A stretch of DNA of 6,239 bases from Actinomycetota bacterium. GTDB lineage: Bacteria; Actinomycetota; Actinomycetes; Streptosporangiales; Streptosporangiaceae. The notes under the pieces were generated by a model. It did no database searches. It was not told where the DNA came from and saw only the letters and a program-made list of their open reading frames with translations. Positions 1-5,986 of the stretch are shown here, one piece after another. Each line of letters begins with the position of its first letter. The first letter of the stretch is position 1. A program made the translations under genes and the position numbers. The DNA lies in NCBI GenBank assembly GCA_003541285.1, contig DPMS01000114.1, forward strand, positions 1-6,239, in the 5' to 3' direction.

Positions 1-886
1 GATGCTCGGCATCATCGTCGGCGAGCGTTTCCAGCATGGCCGTCCGTGGACGCGGCCGGAGATCGATGCGGTGGAGTCGATCGCCGCCGATATCGGCCGG
101 GGGCTGCACCACGCCCGCCTGTACGAGCAGGAAGAGCGCCTCGTGGAGGAGCTGAAGTCGGTCTTCGACATGAGGACCGAGTTCTTTACCACGGTTGCGC
201 ATGAGCTCCGGTCGCCGCTGGCCAGCATCGAGGGTTACGTCGAGATGCTCGGCAACGGGGAAGGGGGACCGGTCACCAGCGACCAGCAGCGCATGCTGGC
301 GGCGATCGAGCGTGGCGCGACGCGGCTGCGGAACCTGATCGATGACCTGTTCACCTTGGCGAAGCTGGAGTCGGGCACCGGGACCACGGTGATGGGGCCG
401 GTGGACCTGGCCGGCGTTGTCACCGGGGCCGCCGACGCGGTCCGTCCCTCGGCTGCGGCCGGCGGGCTCGCCCTCACCTCCTCATGCCCGCCGGGCCTGG
501 CCGTCAACGGCGACGCCAATCAGCTCGACCGGTTGCTGATCAACCTCCTGTCCAACGCCGTGAAGTTCACCCCCGGGGGCGGCCAGGTCTCGGTCACCGC
601 CTCGGCCGGCGGCGGCTGGGCAGTCGTGACCGTCCGCGACAGCGGCATCGGCATCCCCGAGCCGGACCGCGGGCACCTGTTCAGCCGGTTCTTCCGCGCG
701 TCGAACGCGGTCGAGCGGCGCATCCCCGGCACCGGCCTGGGCCTCGCCATCGTCCAGGCAATCACTGTCGGCCACGGCGGCGAGGTGGCCGTGCAATCAC
801 AAGAGGGCACGGGAACCACGGTCACCGTGCGGCTCCCGCTGGCCGGATCCGGCCACCAGCCTGCAGAACCGGCTGACCGCCGGTGA
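1..886 (+). CDS. Sensor histidine kinase, C-terminal part (GAF end-HisKA-HATPase_c); 5' end outside window
   Basis: This is the kinase of a two-component system: it autophosphorylates a histidine and passes the phosphate to a response regulator. Residues here are counted from the ATG at position 2, which is probably internal because the frame is open to the window edge. Residues 1-45 look like the end of a GAF sensor domain leading into a helical linker. The HisKA H-box is TTVAHELRSPL, with phospho-acceptor His67. The ATPase domain has the N-box (N181 to N185, then VKFTP), the G1 box DSGIGIP (213-219), the F-box around F227-F231 and the G2 box GTGLGLA (243-249). All catalytic boxes are intact. 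There is no transmembrane segment in the visible part, so it could be a cytosolic GAF-type kinase or have membrane segments upstream. It ends in TGA at 884-886. No response regulator lies downstream, so its partner would be upstream or elsewhere. The signal it senses cannot be inferred. Confidence 0.93.
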   Translation, partial: MLGIIVGERFQHGRPWTRPEIDAVESIAADIGRGLHHARLYEQEERLVEELKSVFDMRTEFFTTVAHELRSPLASIEGYVEMLGNGEGGPVTSDQQRMLAAIERGATRLRNLIDDLFTLAKLESGTGTTVMGPVDLAGVVTGAADAVRPSAAAGGLALTSSCPPGLAVNGDANQLDRLLINLLSNAVKFTPGGGQVSVTASAGGGWAVVTVRDSGIGIPEPDRGHLFSRFFRASNAVERRIPGTGLGLAIVQAITVGHGGEVAVQSQEGTGTTVTVRLPLAGSGHQPAEPADRR

Positions 887-943
887 CCGGCGCCCTCACC
901 GCGCTGAGCGCCTCCCCTGCACGAAGCAACCGGTCGGCGCCGG
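887..943. terminator. Inverted repeat after the histidine kinase stop, possible terminator
   Basis: CCGGCGCC at 887-894 begins directly after the TGA and is matched by its exact reverse complement GGCGCCGG at 936-943, giving an 8-bp GC stem with a 41-nt loop. It lies in the convergent gap. No U-tract follows, and the long loop plus the self-complementary GGCGCC core weaken the call. Confidence 0.3.
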
Positions 944-965
944 ACTGCGCGGCTTACTGGAGGGG

Positions 966-989
966 GCACAGGCGGGGTGCCGCCGGTGC
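966..989. terminator. Compact GC hairpin directly after the ATPase stop codon, possible terminator
   Basis: GCAC (966-969) pairs with GTGC (986-989). After one A/G mismatch, GGCGG (971-975) pairs with CCGCC (980-984) around the 4-nt loop GGTG. On the minus strand the hairpin starts 1 nt after the TAA of the ATPase gene. The position between two convergent genes suits a terminator, and actinomycete terminators often lack a U-run. It has not been scored for folding energy. Confidence 0.45.
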
Positions 990-990
990 G

Positions 991-3069
991 TTACCTCGCT
1001 GCCCGGATGTCCTCACCGGACAGCGACGCCAGGGCAGGGCCCGCCGTCCCCGCGGGCGCAGGCGGGTGCCCGGCCACGTGCTCGGCGACCCGCTCGACAG
1101 CGGTCCGCAGGCGCCGGAAGTAGGCGGCGCGGCTCAGCGACAGGCGCATCGCCGCATGCTCGTGGCTGGGCGCAGGGTCGAGGTACCCCTTGATCAGCAC
1201 ACTGCGCAGGAGTTTCTCGTTGGCACTGTCCCCGAAGGCGTGCTCCGCCGCGCCGCGCAGCAAGCGCCGGACGGACTCGGCCCGCTCCTGCGGATCGTTG
1301 CCCCGCGCGAGCGGGCTGCGCGCGAGTTCATGCGGGACCCGGAAGTTGCGCAGTGCCTCGCGCACAGCCGCCAGTTCCGCGGGTGGCTCCCGGCCGGCCT
1401 GGCCCGGCACCGGCTCGGGCGGGGCGGGTAGGCCGAGTTCGGCGTACACAACCCCGCGGAGCGCGGCGAGCAGCCCGCCGGGACCGTAGTCGATCCGGTG
1501 GCATTCGACCCGGCGGCCCTCGATCTCAAGGTCCAGTTCCGGCAGGTGCTGGGCACCAAGGGTCTGGGCGAACTCCACCGCGCCCGGATTCCTCGGATTA
1601 ATAGGCATATAGGCAAAACGCGGGTTGCGCGCGCCCGAACGCAGCACCCCCGCCATCCCGAGCATCGCCTGCACCCCGCCCCCCGGGCCGTCGGTGAAGT
1701 CCACCGAATCGTGCCACAGCACCGAGTCACCCAGCCTGGCGTCGCCGCGCGCATGCGCCAGCCACGGTCCCGCCAGCGGGTCCTCGTGGGCGAACGCGGG
1801 TGCGGTGGCGGGGCTCATGCACACCAGGTAGCCGCACAGCCGGTCCTCCCGGTCACGCGCGACCGCCACCCGTTCCGGTGACTTCTCAAAGAACCGCCTG
1901 GTCAGCTCCCACCACTGCCCGAAACGGCGCTCGGCCAGCAGTTGGGCGACCCGCCCGGCATCGGCTGGCCGCAGGTTGTCGATCCGGTAGCTGATGCTCC
2001 CTTCCCAGCCGAACCCCCACCTGATCGCGGGATTCTCGATCAGATGGGCCATGTCGATCACCAGCAGCGGATCACCCTGGCAAGCGCGTTCGTAGAGGTG
2101 GTCGATGATCCGGCGGCGCAGTTCGCGCTCCCGCTCCTGGTCGCGATGGCGCAGGTCGGCGCGCAGTGCCTTGCGCACCAGTTCGTGCAGCGTGAGGCCG
2201 TCGCCGAGCGGTTCGGTGAACGTGAACGAGCGCAGCCGCTCATAGGCCTGCCCGGGGTCACCGTCGGGGAGGACCGCACGCAGCAGTTCGGCGGTCGTCA
2301 CCCGCGCGATCGCGGCCACACCGAGCGCTGACAGGCTTACCCCGCCCAGGTCGGATTCGACCAGGCGGTGGATCAGCGACCGGAGGATCTCCGGTCGGTC
2401 CATGCCCCCGGCGGGGTTCCAGCCGCCGTCGGAGGCCACCGTGTCCGCCGCCAGGGCGAGCGCCAGCGGTGACCCGCCCGCCCATTCGACAATGGCGGGA
2501 GCGCGTTCATCGGTGAGGCCGTGGACTTCGAGCAGCCGCAGCGCATCGCGGGCCGGCAGGCCGCCCACCTCGAGCACCGTCGCCACGCGCTCCCAGCCGC
2601 CGGCGAACCAGGCCGGATCCGGGGAGCCGCGGCCGGAGATCACGGCCACCGTGCGGTCTGGCAGCGAGGGCAGCAGCCCGGCCCGCAGATAGCCGGCCAG
2701 GGCTGTCATGCACTCGAAGGAATCGATCAGCACCAGCGGCCGGGCGCTCTCCCGGACGGTGGCCAGGATGGCTTCCAGGGCGTCCGGGTCGGGCGCCAGT
2801 TCGCGGCCGTCAACAGCGAAAACGTCCCACCCGCCCGCCTCGGCACGCCTGGCCAGTTCGCGCAGCAGCGCGCTCTTGCCGATTCCGCCAGGACCGCAGA
2901 CGAGCACGACGCTCGCCGGCGGGTCGTCCGCTAGGCAGCGCTCCAGGAACGACAGTTCGCCGGCCCGCCCGACGAACCTGCGGCGGTCACGGTCGGCGAC
3001 CCGGGCGGCGAGTGTCCGGCCACCCGTCCGCGCGGCACCAGGAAAAGCCTGATGCCCCTTGTCGTTCAT
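991..3069 (-). CDS. STAND/AAA-type ATPase with winged-helix, GNAT-like and C-terminal HTH regions; putative transcriptional regulator
   Basis: The protein has 692 residues. The N-terminal NTPase has Walker A GPGGIGKS (59-66), Walker B PLVLIDSFE (111-119, Asp116), a sensor-1-like strand VAVISGR (141-147) and a GLPL-like GGSPLALAL (198-206), as in STAND/NB-ARC ATPases. Residues 240-330 look like a winged helix followed by a basic helical stretch rich in Arg and Glu. Residues about 364-545 resemble a GNAT acetyltransferase: the strand VAVARDREDRLCGYLV (401-416) and the late stretch NPGAVEFAQTLGAQHLPELD (494-513). Residues 610-665 form a predicted helix-turn-helix around AAMRLSLSRAAYFRRLR. The ATG at 3069 has an AGGGG Shine-Dalgarno 7-8 nt upstream. 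It is a single-gene unit, convergent with the histidine kinase. The likely role is an ATP-dependent, signal-responsive DNA-binding regulator. Ligand and targets are unknown. The ATPase call is firm; the GNAT-like assignment is tentative. Confidence 0.9.
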   Translation of the reverse strand: MNDKGHQAFPGAARTGGRTLAARVADRDRRRFVGRAGELSFLERCLADDPPASVVLVCGPGGIGKSALLRELARRAEAGGWDVFAVDGRELAPDPDALEAILATVRESARPLVLIDSFECMTALAGYLRAGLLPSLPDRTVAVISGRGSPDPAWFAGGWERVATVLEVGGLPARDALRLLEVHGLTDERAPAIVEWAGGSPLALALAADTVASDGGWNPAGGMDRPEILRSLIHRLVESDLGGVSLSALGVAAIARVTTAELLRAVLPDGDPGQAYERLRSFTFTEPLGDGLTLHELVRKALRADLRHRDQERERELRRRIIDHLYERACQGDPLLVIDMAHLIENPAIRWGFGWEGSISYRIDNLRPADAGRVAQLLAERRFGQWWELTRRFFEKSPERVAVARDREDRLCGYLVCMSPATAPAFAHEDPLAGPWLAHARGDARLGDSVLWHDSVDFTDGPGGGVQAMLGMAGVLRSGARNPRFAYMPINPRNPGAVEFAQTLGAQHLPELDLEIEGRRVECHRIDYGPGGLLAALRGVVYAELGLPAPPEPVPGQAGREPPAELAAVREALRNFRVPHELARSPLARGNDPQERAESVRRLLRGAAEHAFGDSANEKLLRSVLIKGYLDPAPSHEHAAMRLSLSRAAYFRRLRTAVERVAEHVAGHPPAPAGTAGPALASLSGEDIRAAR

Positions 3070-3253
3070 GAAATGCCCCTGTCGTCACGAACCCCCCGTT
3101 GAGCACCGAATATCGAAGCGTGGCGGCCTGGCCTGGTAATGCCCTCCCACGTACAGGAAAACAACGCGTGACGCTTGGCCGGCAATGCGGGGCGTTCGCC
3201 GGAGCGCACCAATCCGAGACTCGGGTGATATTGCGGCTAGTGTCCGCATCCTG

Positions 3254-3293
3254 CACCCTTGGGCCGAATATGTCCAGCGCTGCTCCAAGGGTG
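3254..3293. repeat. 9-bp perfect inverted repeat (CACCCTTGG / CCAAGGGTG)
   Basis: CACCCTTGG at 3254-3262 is the exact reverse complement of CCAAGGGTG at 3285-3293, with a 22-bp spacer. G-U pairs could extend the stem on both sides in RNA. It lies about 185 bp upstream of the ATPase start, in otherwise gene-free sequence. It could be a regulator site, the terminator of a lost gene, or chance. Confidence 0.5.
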
Positions 3294-3323
3294 TGGCCGC
3301 GTTCGGCTATGACCAGCCGAAGC

Positions 3324-3577
3324 TGCCCGGGATCGCCTGGCGGCTTTCTCGGCGTCCAGCCGATGGTGCGGGCACAGTTCCCGAACCCGGGGACGGGCGG
3401 GCAGTCCCCCATGGGGGGTGGCCGGTTCGGCGCCGGTGGCAGTTAGCCCTAGGGCCCAGCCCCTTCAATGTGGGTGGCGGGTTCAATGCCGGCGGGGGCC
3501 AGTTCGGCACCCCGCCGCCCAGCCCGGGGCAGGGGCCAGCCTTCCTGAACATCCCGCCGCAGGCGGATTCTCAGTGA
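3324..3577 (+). pseudogene. Frameshifted remnant of a Gly/Phe-rich C-terminal tail
   Basis: One frame reads MVRAQFPNPGTGGQSPMGGG then RFGAGGS and stops at TAG 3444-3446. The frame shifted by two bases then reads FNVGGGFNAGGGQFGTPPPS, continues through a proline-rich end, and stops at TGA 3575-3577. The DNA of the two halves is itself repeated: GGGTGGC-C-GGTTC-GGC-GCCGG at 3416-3436 against GGGTGGC-G-GGTTC-AAT-GCCGG at 3472-3492. The offset is 56 bp, which is not a multiple of three. The same Gly-Gly-x-Phe-x-Ala-Gly-Gly peptide in two frames suggests one low-complexity tail broken by an indel. Such tails occur at the ends of secreted or cell-wall proteins and of some efflux adaptor proteins of actinomycetes, but the parent family cannot be named. 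No start codon with a ribosome binding site supports expression. Confidence 0.35.
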
Positions 3578-3681
3578 ACCGGATATTGCCGACGGGTGAT
3601 GTCCCGGCTGCCAGGGCATAACATCCCACAAGCACGTGACCAGCGGGTTCGTCGTTCTGTCGGCAAGCGGGGAAAGCAGCG

Positions 3682-4014
3682 ATGAGCGGCATGCCGGGCG
3701 GTGTTCGAGATGCTGCACTGCCGATCGCCACCGAGAAACTGACCAAGCGGTTCGGCTCGTTCACCGTGCTCGACCGGCTCGACCTGAGGTTCGCCAGGGA
3801 GAGGTGCGTCCCGGACATGACAGCCGTCCCCGGCCCGGGACGGCGTCCCGGCCGTCTCGTCTGGTGTCGGGACGGGCCGTCCCGGACGGAGGTGAGCGCT
3901 TCACGGCTCGCCCTTCTCGTCGCTCCGCTCAGCCTGGCAGTCCACAAACCGGGGCACGGCCGCGAAACCGCCGCGCCTCCGGTGCCGCGCGGCCTCGTGA
4001 TGAGGACAAGCTGA
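3682..4014 (+). pseudogene. Truncated ABC-transporter ATP-binding protein (N-terminus only)
   Basis: The ATG at 3682 is preceded by GGGGAAAG, a plausible ribosome binding site. Residues 15-37 (IATEKLTKRFGSFTVLDRL, then DLRF) are the typical first beta strands of an ABC-transporter ATPase, the segment that normally leads within about ten residues into the Walker A P-loop. Here the resemblance stops at about residue 38 (near position 3796). What follows is Arg/Pro-rich sequence without Walker A, Q-loop, signature LSGGQ or Walker B up to the TGA at 4012-4014. The product could not bind ATP as an ABC ATPase. The break coincides with GC-rich GTCCCGG repeats. I infer a 5' gene fragment left by deletion or recombination; expression of a 110-residue product is possible but unlikely to be functional. 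Confidence 0.6.
3807..3887. repeat. Cluster of GTCCCGG / CCGGGAC repeats with two hairpins
   Basis: CGTCCCGGAC occurs twice as a 10-bp direct repeat (3807-3816 and 3878-3887), 71 bp apart. Between them CCGGGAC-GGC-GTCCCGG (3835-3851) and CGGGACG-GGC-CGTCCCG (3868-3884) are each perfect 7-bp inverted repeats around a 3-nt GGC centre. The cluster starts where the ABC-ATPase resemblance ends. It could be a small repeat element, a recombination footprint or a strong RNA hairpin pair. Confidence 0.55.
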
Positions 4015-4115
4015 ACGCCTACGTCAAGGAAGTGGTGGACAGCCTGCCACCGCTGACGGAGGCACAGCGCGACCTGCTCGCGCTGATCTTCCGAGACCGC
4101 CAAAAGCGCGCCCGC
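3996..4115 (+). pseudogene. Fragment of a small acidic helical actinobacterial protein
   Basis: The frame starting at CGT 3996 reads RDEDKLNAYVKEVVDSLPPL then TEAQRDLLALIFRDRQ. The pattern of Asp/Glu-rich helix, 'PPLT.EQRD.LALL.R' and a basic end is familiar from short uncharacterised proteins of 50-80 residues encoded throughout actinomycetes. That family resemblance is from memory and not checked. No start codon with a ribosome binding site lies just ahead, and the frame runs past the expected end into the antisense of the neighbouring gene up to 4313. I therefore read it as a fragment without its native ends. An alternative is a real protein starting at a distant GTG (3864) with an unrelated N-terminus, which I consider less likely. 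The function is unknown. Confidence 0.4.
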
Positions 4116-4130
4116 TGCCCGGCCTTGTCA

Positions 4131-4619
4131 TCAGTCACGCTGTGCGCCGTCTGGCCAGATCACGTGTACCGGTGTGCCGTGCTCGCGGGCGTACGTCACC
4201 ACGTCGGCGGTTCCACCGTAGGCTCGTGCGGGCTGGCCGTCCCACACCGCGTACAGCTCGTCGGCCCCGTCGATCATGAGCTGGCTCGCAGCCATGTGGG
4301 ATTCGGGGGTTGACTCGGTGAAGGGCAGGCGGCGGACGGCTGTGGCCTGGGCGAGCAGCCTGTCATACTCCGGGTGCGCTTCTGCCGGAAGCCCTGCACG
4401 GTACTCGGCGGCCGGGATGATGGCTTCGAGCTTGCCACCGAGGCCGGTGACCGCGCGGGCGAAGATCTGATCAGCGCCGTCCGCGAGGCAGGATAGGCCG
4501 GTCACGTCCGGCGCGTGCTCGGCAAGAGCTGTCCGGATGGCCTCGTCGACCAGGTCCGCTGTGGGGCGGGGCAGGCCGCGGTGCCCGGAGATGGCGATGC
4601 GGAGCATGCGGGCCGTCAC
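4131..4619 (-). CDS. SLOG-superfamily (Rossmann-like, predicted nucleotide-binding) protein
   Basis: The protein has 162 residues and no signal peptide or membrane segment. It opens with the strand and turn RIAISGHRGLP (7-17), has a second conserved turn SCLADGADQIFA (43-54) and a C-terminal stretch DELYAVWDGQPARAYGGTAD (120-139) leading into VVTYAREHGTPVHVIWP. The GHRG entry motif plus a late GGTAD followed by Tyr-Ala-Arg matches the SLOG fold (SMF/DprA-LOG superfamily), whose members bind or hydrolyse nucleotides and nucleotide-derived ligands. The start is a GTG that overlaps the stop of the upstream XRE gene as GTGA (4616-4619), so translation is probably coupled. An in-frame ATG four codons later (4607) also has no Shine-Dalgarno. 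Gene pairing suggests it supplies or senses a ligand linked to the regulator. The exact ligand or reaction cannot be inferred. Confidence 0.82.
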   Translation of the reverse strand: MTARMLRIAISGHRGLPRPTADLVDEAIRTALAEHAPDVTGLSCLADGADQIFARAVTGLGGKLEAIIPAAEYRAGLPAEAHPEYDRLLAQATAVRRLPFTESTPESHMAASQLMIDGADELYAVWDGQPARAYGGTADVVTYAREHGTPVHVIWPDGAQRD

Positions 4620-5887
4620 AGCAGGGCTGCCCGGAGCTGGTCATCGAACTCGCGGACGTAGCTGGTCGCGTGGCCGACGTAGTCACGGCGGAACCGCCGT
4701 GCTCGCTCGATGACACGCTCCGATGAGTAGGTGACGCCTACCCCGAGCGCTTCGCATCCCAGCCGGAATGCCTCATCGATCCGGTCGCTGTCACGCCTGG
4801 CCGTACCGTCCTGGCACGCTGCGGCGGCGACTTCAAGCATGACAAGAGCGCGCTGCTTGGGGGCGGGCTGGGTGGCCGACAGGGACTCAGCGAACGCGGC
4901 CAGCGCGTCGGCGGGCCGCGTGAGCCTGACGGCGACCAGTGCCCGGTATCCGGCGAGCTTGGCGTGATCGAAGGGAAACACCCAGGGCCACGGCGGCGGT
5001 TCTGACCGCCGGTCCTTATCGATCGTCTTGGCGGCGCGGGCGAGTGCGTGCCCGGCATCCTCGCGGTCACGGCGCGCAGCGGCCAGGCTCAGTGCCTCGA
5101 TGGCATCAAGCCATGCCCGTGGAGCTGCGTGAGGCGTGGCACCTATCTGGTCGCGGGCCTCCGCGAGCAGGGCAAGCCCGAGTTCGGGATCATCGCCGTC
5201 GGTCTCGAACGCGGCCAGGCTGCCGAGCATGTACCCGGCGAGCAGGTCGTGCCCGGCCCGCCGGGCACGGTTGATCGCCATGCGGTAATAGGCCCGCGCG
5301 GTGCCGATGTCATACATGTCGGCGTGCAGCCAGGCGGCAAATCCTGCTGCCTCACTGCCCGCAGCGGCCACGTCCGCGGCGAACGGCGTCCTGGCGGCAC
5401 GCGCGAGCAGCCGGTTGGCCATTTCCACGTGCGCGACGACGCCGCGCGATAGTTCACGGGCGGATGTCGTGGCATCGAGACGGCGCTGTGCGCCCGTGAT
5501 CGCAGTCAGGGCCGGGGCGGTGGTCTCGTCTACTGCCGCCCGTGTGGGCAGCGGGACAAGGGCCAGCGCCATTGCCTTGCCGAAGTCCCGGCGTTTCGTC
5601 GGATCGTCACCTCCCGGATCACCGAACCGGAGTAGGTGAACAGGTACCCCGATCCGGTGCGATATCTCCCGGACCTGGTCCACAGTCAGTACCTGCTGCC
5701 TGCGCAGCACGTTCGAGACCCAGCTCTGGGAGTACCCCACCGCCAGGGCAAGCTCCTTCTGCGTCCAGCCGTGCGCTCGCCGGATTTCCTCCAGCAGGGT
5801 CGCGAAGTCGCAGCTAGCGAGCGCGGTGGCGACGGCAGGAGAGGACCAGAACTCTGGCGGTAGGTGTCTTGTTTCTGCCTGGCCCAT
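4616..5887 (-). CDS. XRE-family HTH transcriptional regulator with TPR-like C-terminal domain
   Basis: The protein has 423 residues. Residues 29-85 form a Cro/C1-type helix-turn-helix: LLEEIRRAHGWTQKELALAV, then GYSQSWVSNVLRRQ as turn and recognition helix, ending in the IGVPVHLLRFG segment typical of this class. Residues about 145-415 are alpha-helical with repeating Ala/Leu-rich pairs (for example AAGFAAWLHADMYDIGTARA at 180-199, and AGYRALVAVRLTRPADALAA), which I read as degenerate TPR repeats. This is the common actinomycete XRE-TPR regulator architecture, whose TPR part usually senses a partner or small ligand. The ATG at 5887 has no Shine-Dalgarno, and a -10-like TAACCT ends 6 nt upstream, so the mRNA may be leaderless. 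It is the first gene of an operon with the SLOG protein (GTGA overlap). Palindromes and direct repeats upstream are candidate autoregulatory sites. Confidence 0.9.
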   Translation of the reverse strand: MGQAETRHLPPEFWSSPAVATALASCDFATLLEEIRRAHGWTQKELALAVGYSQSWVSNVLRRQQVLTVDQVREISHRIGVPVHLLRFGDPGGDDPTKRRDFGKAMALALVPLPTRAAVDETTAPALTAITGAQRRLDATTSARELSRGVVAHVEMANRLLARAARTPFAADVAAAGSEAAGFAAWLHADMYDIGTARAYYRMAINRARRAGHDLLAGYMLGSLAAFETDGDDPELGLALLAEARDQIGATPHAAPRAWLDAIEALSLAAARRDREDAGHALARAAKTIDKDRRSEPPPWPWVFPFDHAKLAGYRALVAVRLTRPADALAAFAESLSATQPAPKQRALVMLEVAAAACQDGTARRDSDRIDEAFRLGCEALGVGVTYSSERVIERARRFRRDYVGHATSYVREFDDQLRAALL

Positions 5888-5893
5888 GAGGAT

Positions 5894-5899
5894 AGGTTA
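5894..5899 (-). promoter_or_regulatory. Possible -10 element of a leaderless XRE transcript
   Basis: Read on the minus strand this is TAACCT, a 4/6 match to TATAAT. It is followed by 6 nt (ATCCTC) and then the ATG of the XRE gene, so transcription would begin at or next to the A of ATG. Absence of a Shine-Dalgarno fits a leaderless message. No convincing -35 hexamer is visible 16-18 bp further upstream. Confidence 0.35.
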
Positions 5900-5905
5900 C
5901 GCCAC

Positions 5906-5938
5906 GTCACCACCGGTCACCGTTACCAGCATCGGTAA
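5906..5938. promoter_or_regulatory. Candidate operator: GTCACC/GTTACC repeats and TTACC-N6-GGTAA palindrome
   Basis: GTCACC occurs at 5906-5911 and 5916-5921 (10-bp period), followed directly by GTTACC at 5922-5927. TTACC (5923-5927) is the exact reverse complement of GGTAA (5934-5938) with a 6-bp spacer. The palindrome centre is about 43 bp upstream of the XRE start, where a bound repressor would cover the -35 region of a leaderless promoter. Assignment to the XRE protein is inference. Confidence 0.45.
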
Positions 5939-5967
5939 TAGCGCGTCGCTTGTCAGTAATAGCGCGT
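5935..5967. repeat. 12-bp direct repeat GTAATAGCGCGT with 21-bp period
   Basis: GTAATAGCGCGT occurs at 5935-5946 and again, without mismatch, at 5956-5967. The 21-bp period equals two turns of B-DNA, so bound proteins would sit on the same face. The first copy overlaps the TTACC-N6-GGTAA palindrome. It lies in the divergent spacer between the XRE operon and the methyltransferase gene and is a likely binding site for a regulator of one or both. Confidence 0.65.
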
Positions 5968-5986
5968 TCCGGATGGCCCTATCAGC

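Larger units (their letters stand above)
3070..4130. other. Gene-poor interval with decayed coding fragments
   Basis: I find no convincing intact gene in this 1.06 kb. From 3070 to 3250 I see only the ribosome binding site of the ATPase gene and no clear consensus promoter. From 3254 to 3293 there is an inverted repeat. Then come a Gly/Phe-rich coding remnant (about 3324-3577), an ABC ATPase N-terminal remnant (from 3682), GTCCCGG-based repeats (3807-3887) and a small helical fragment (3996-4115). Longer open frames here on either strand lack recognisable domains or a good start, and mostly reflect high GC. Confidence 0.6.

Noticed and set aside
883..1431. 182-codon + strand open frame starting at the histidine kinase stop
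   Set aside because: Almost all of it is antisense to the ATPase C-terminus and is Arg/Pro-rich; it is a GC-driven shadow despite the overlapping start.
2987..3412. 141-codon minus-strand open frame overlapping the ATPase start
   Set aside because: It overlaps the real ATPase N-terminus in another frame, shows no domain, and has no ribosome binding site that competes with the one at 3069.
3483..4103. 206-codon open frame on the minus strand
   Set aside because: No recognisable domain and Arg/Pro-rich composition typical of antisense GC-rich DNA. It is a mirror of the fragments on the + strand.
3636..4313. 225-codon open frame on the + strand across the decayed zone
   Set aside because: Its first part is the wrong frame of the ABC remnant and its last part is antisense to the SLOG gene. 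Only the middle (3996-4115) is protein-like, and there is no ribosome binding site at 3636.
4939..5452. Several 110-134 codon + strand frames opposite the XRE gene
   Set aside because: These are antisense shadows of the TPR-like region without motifs.
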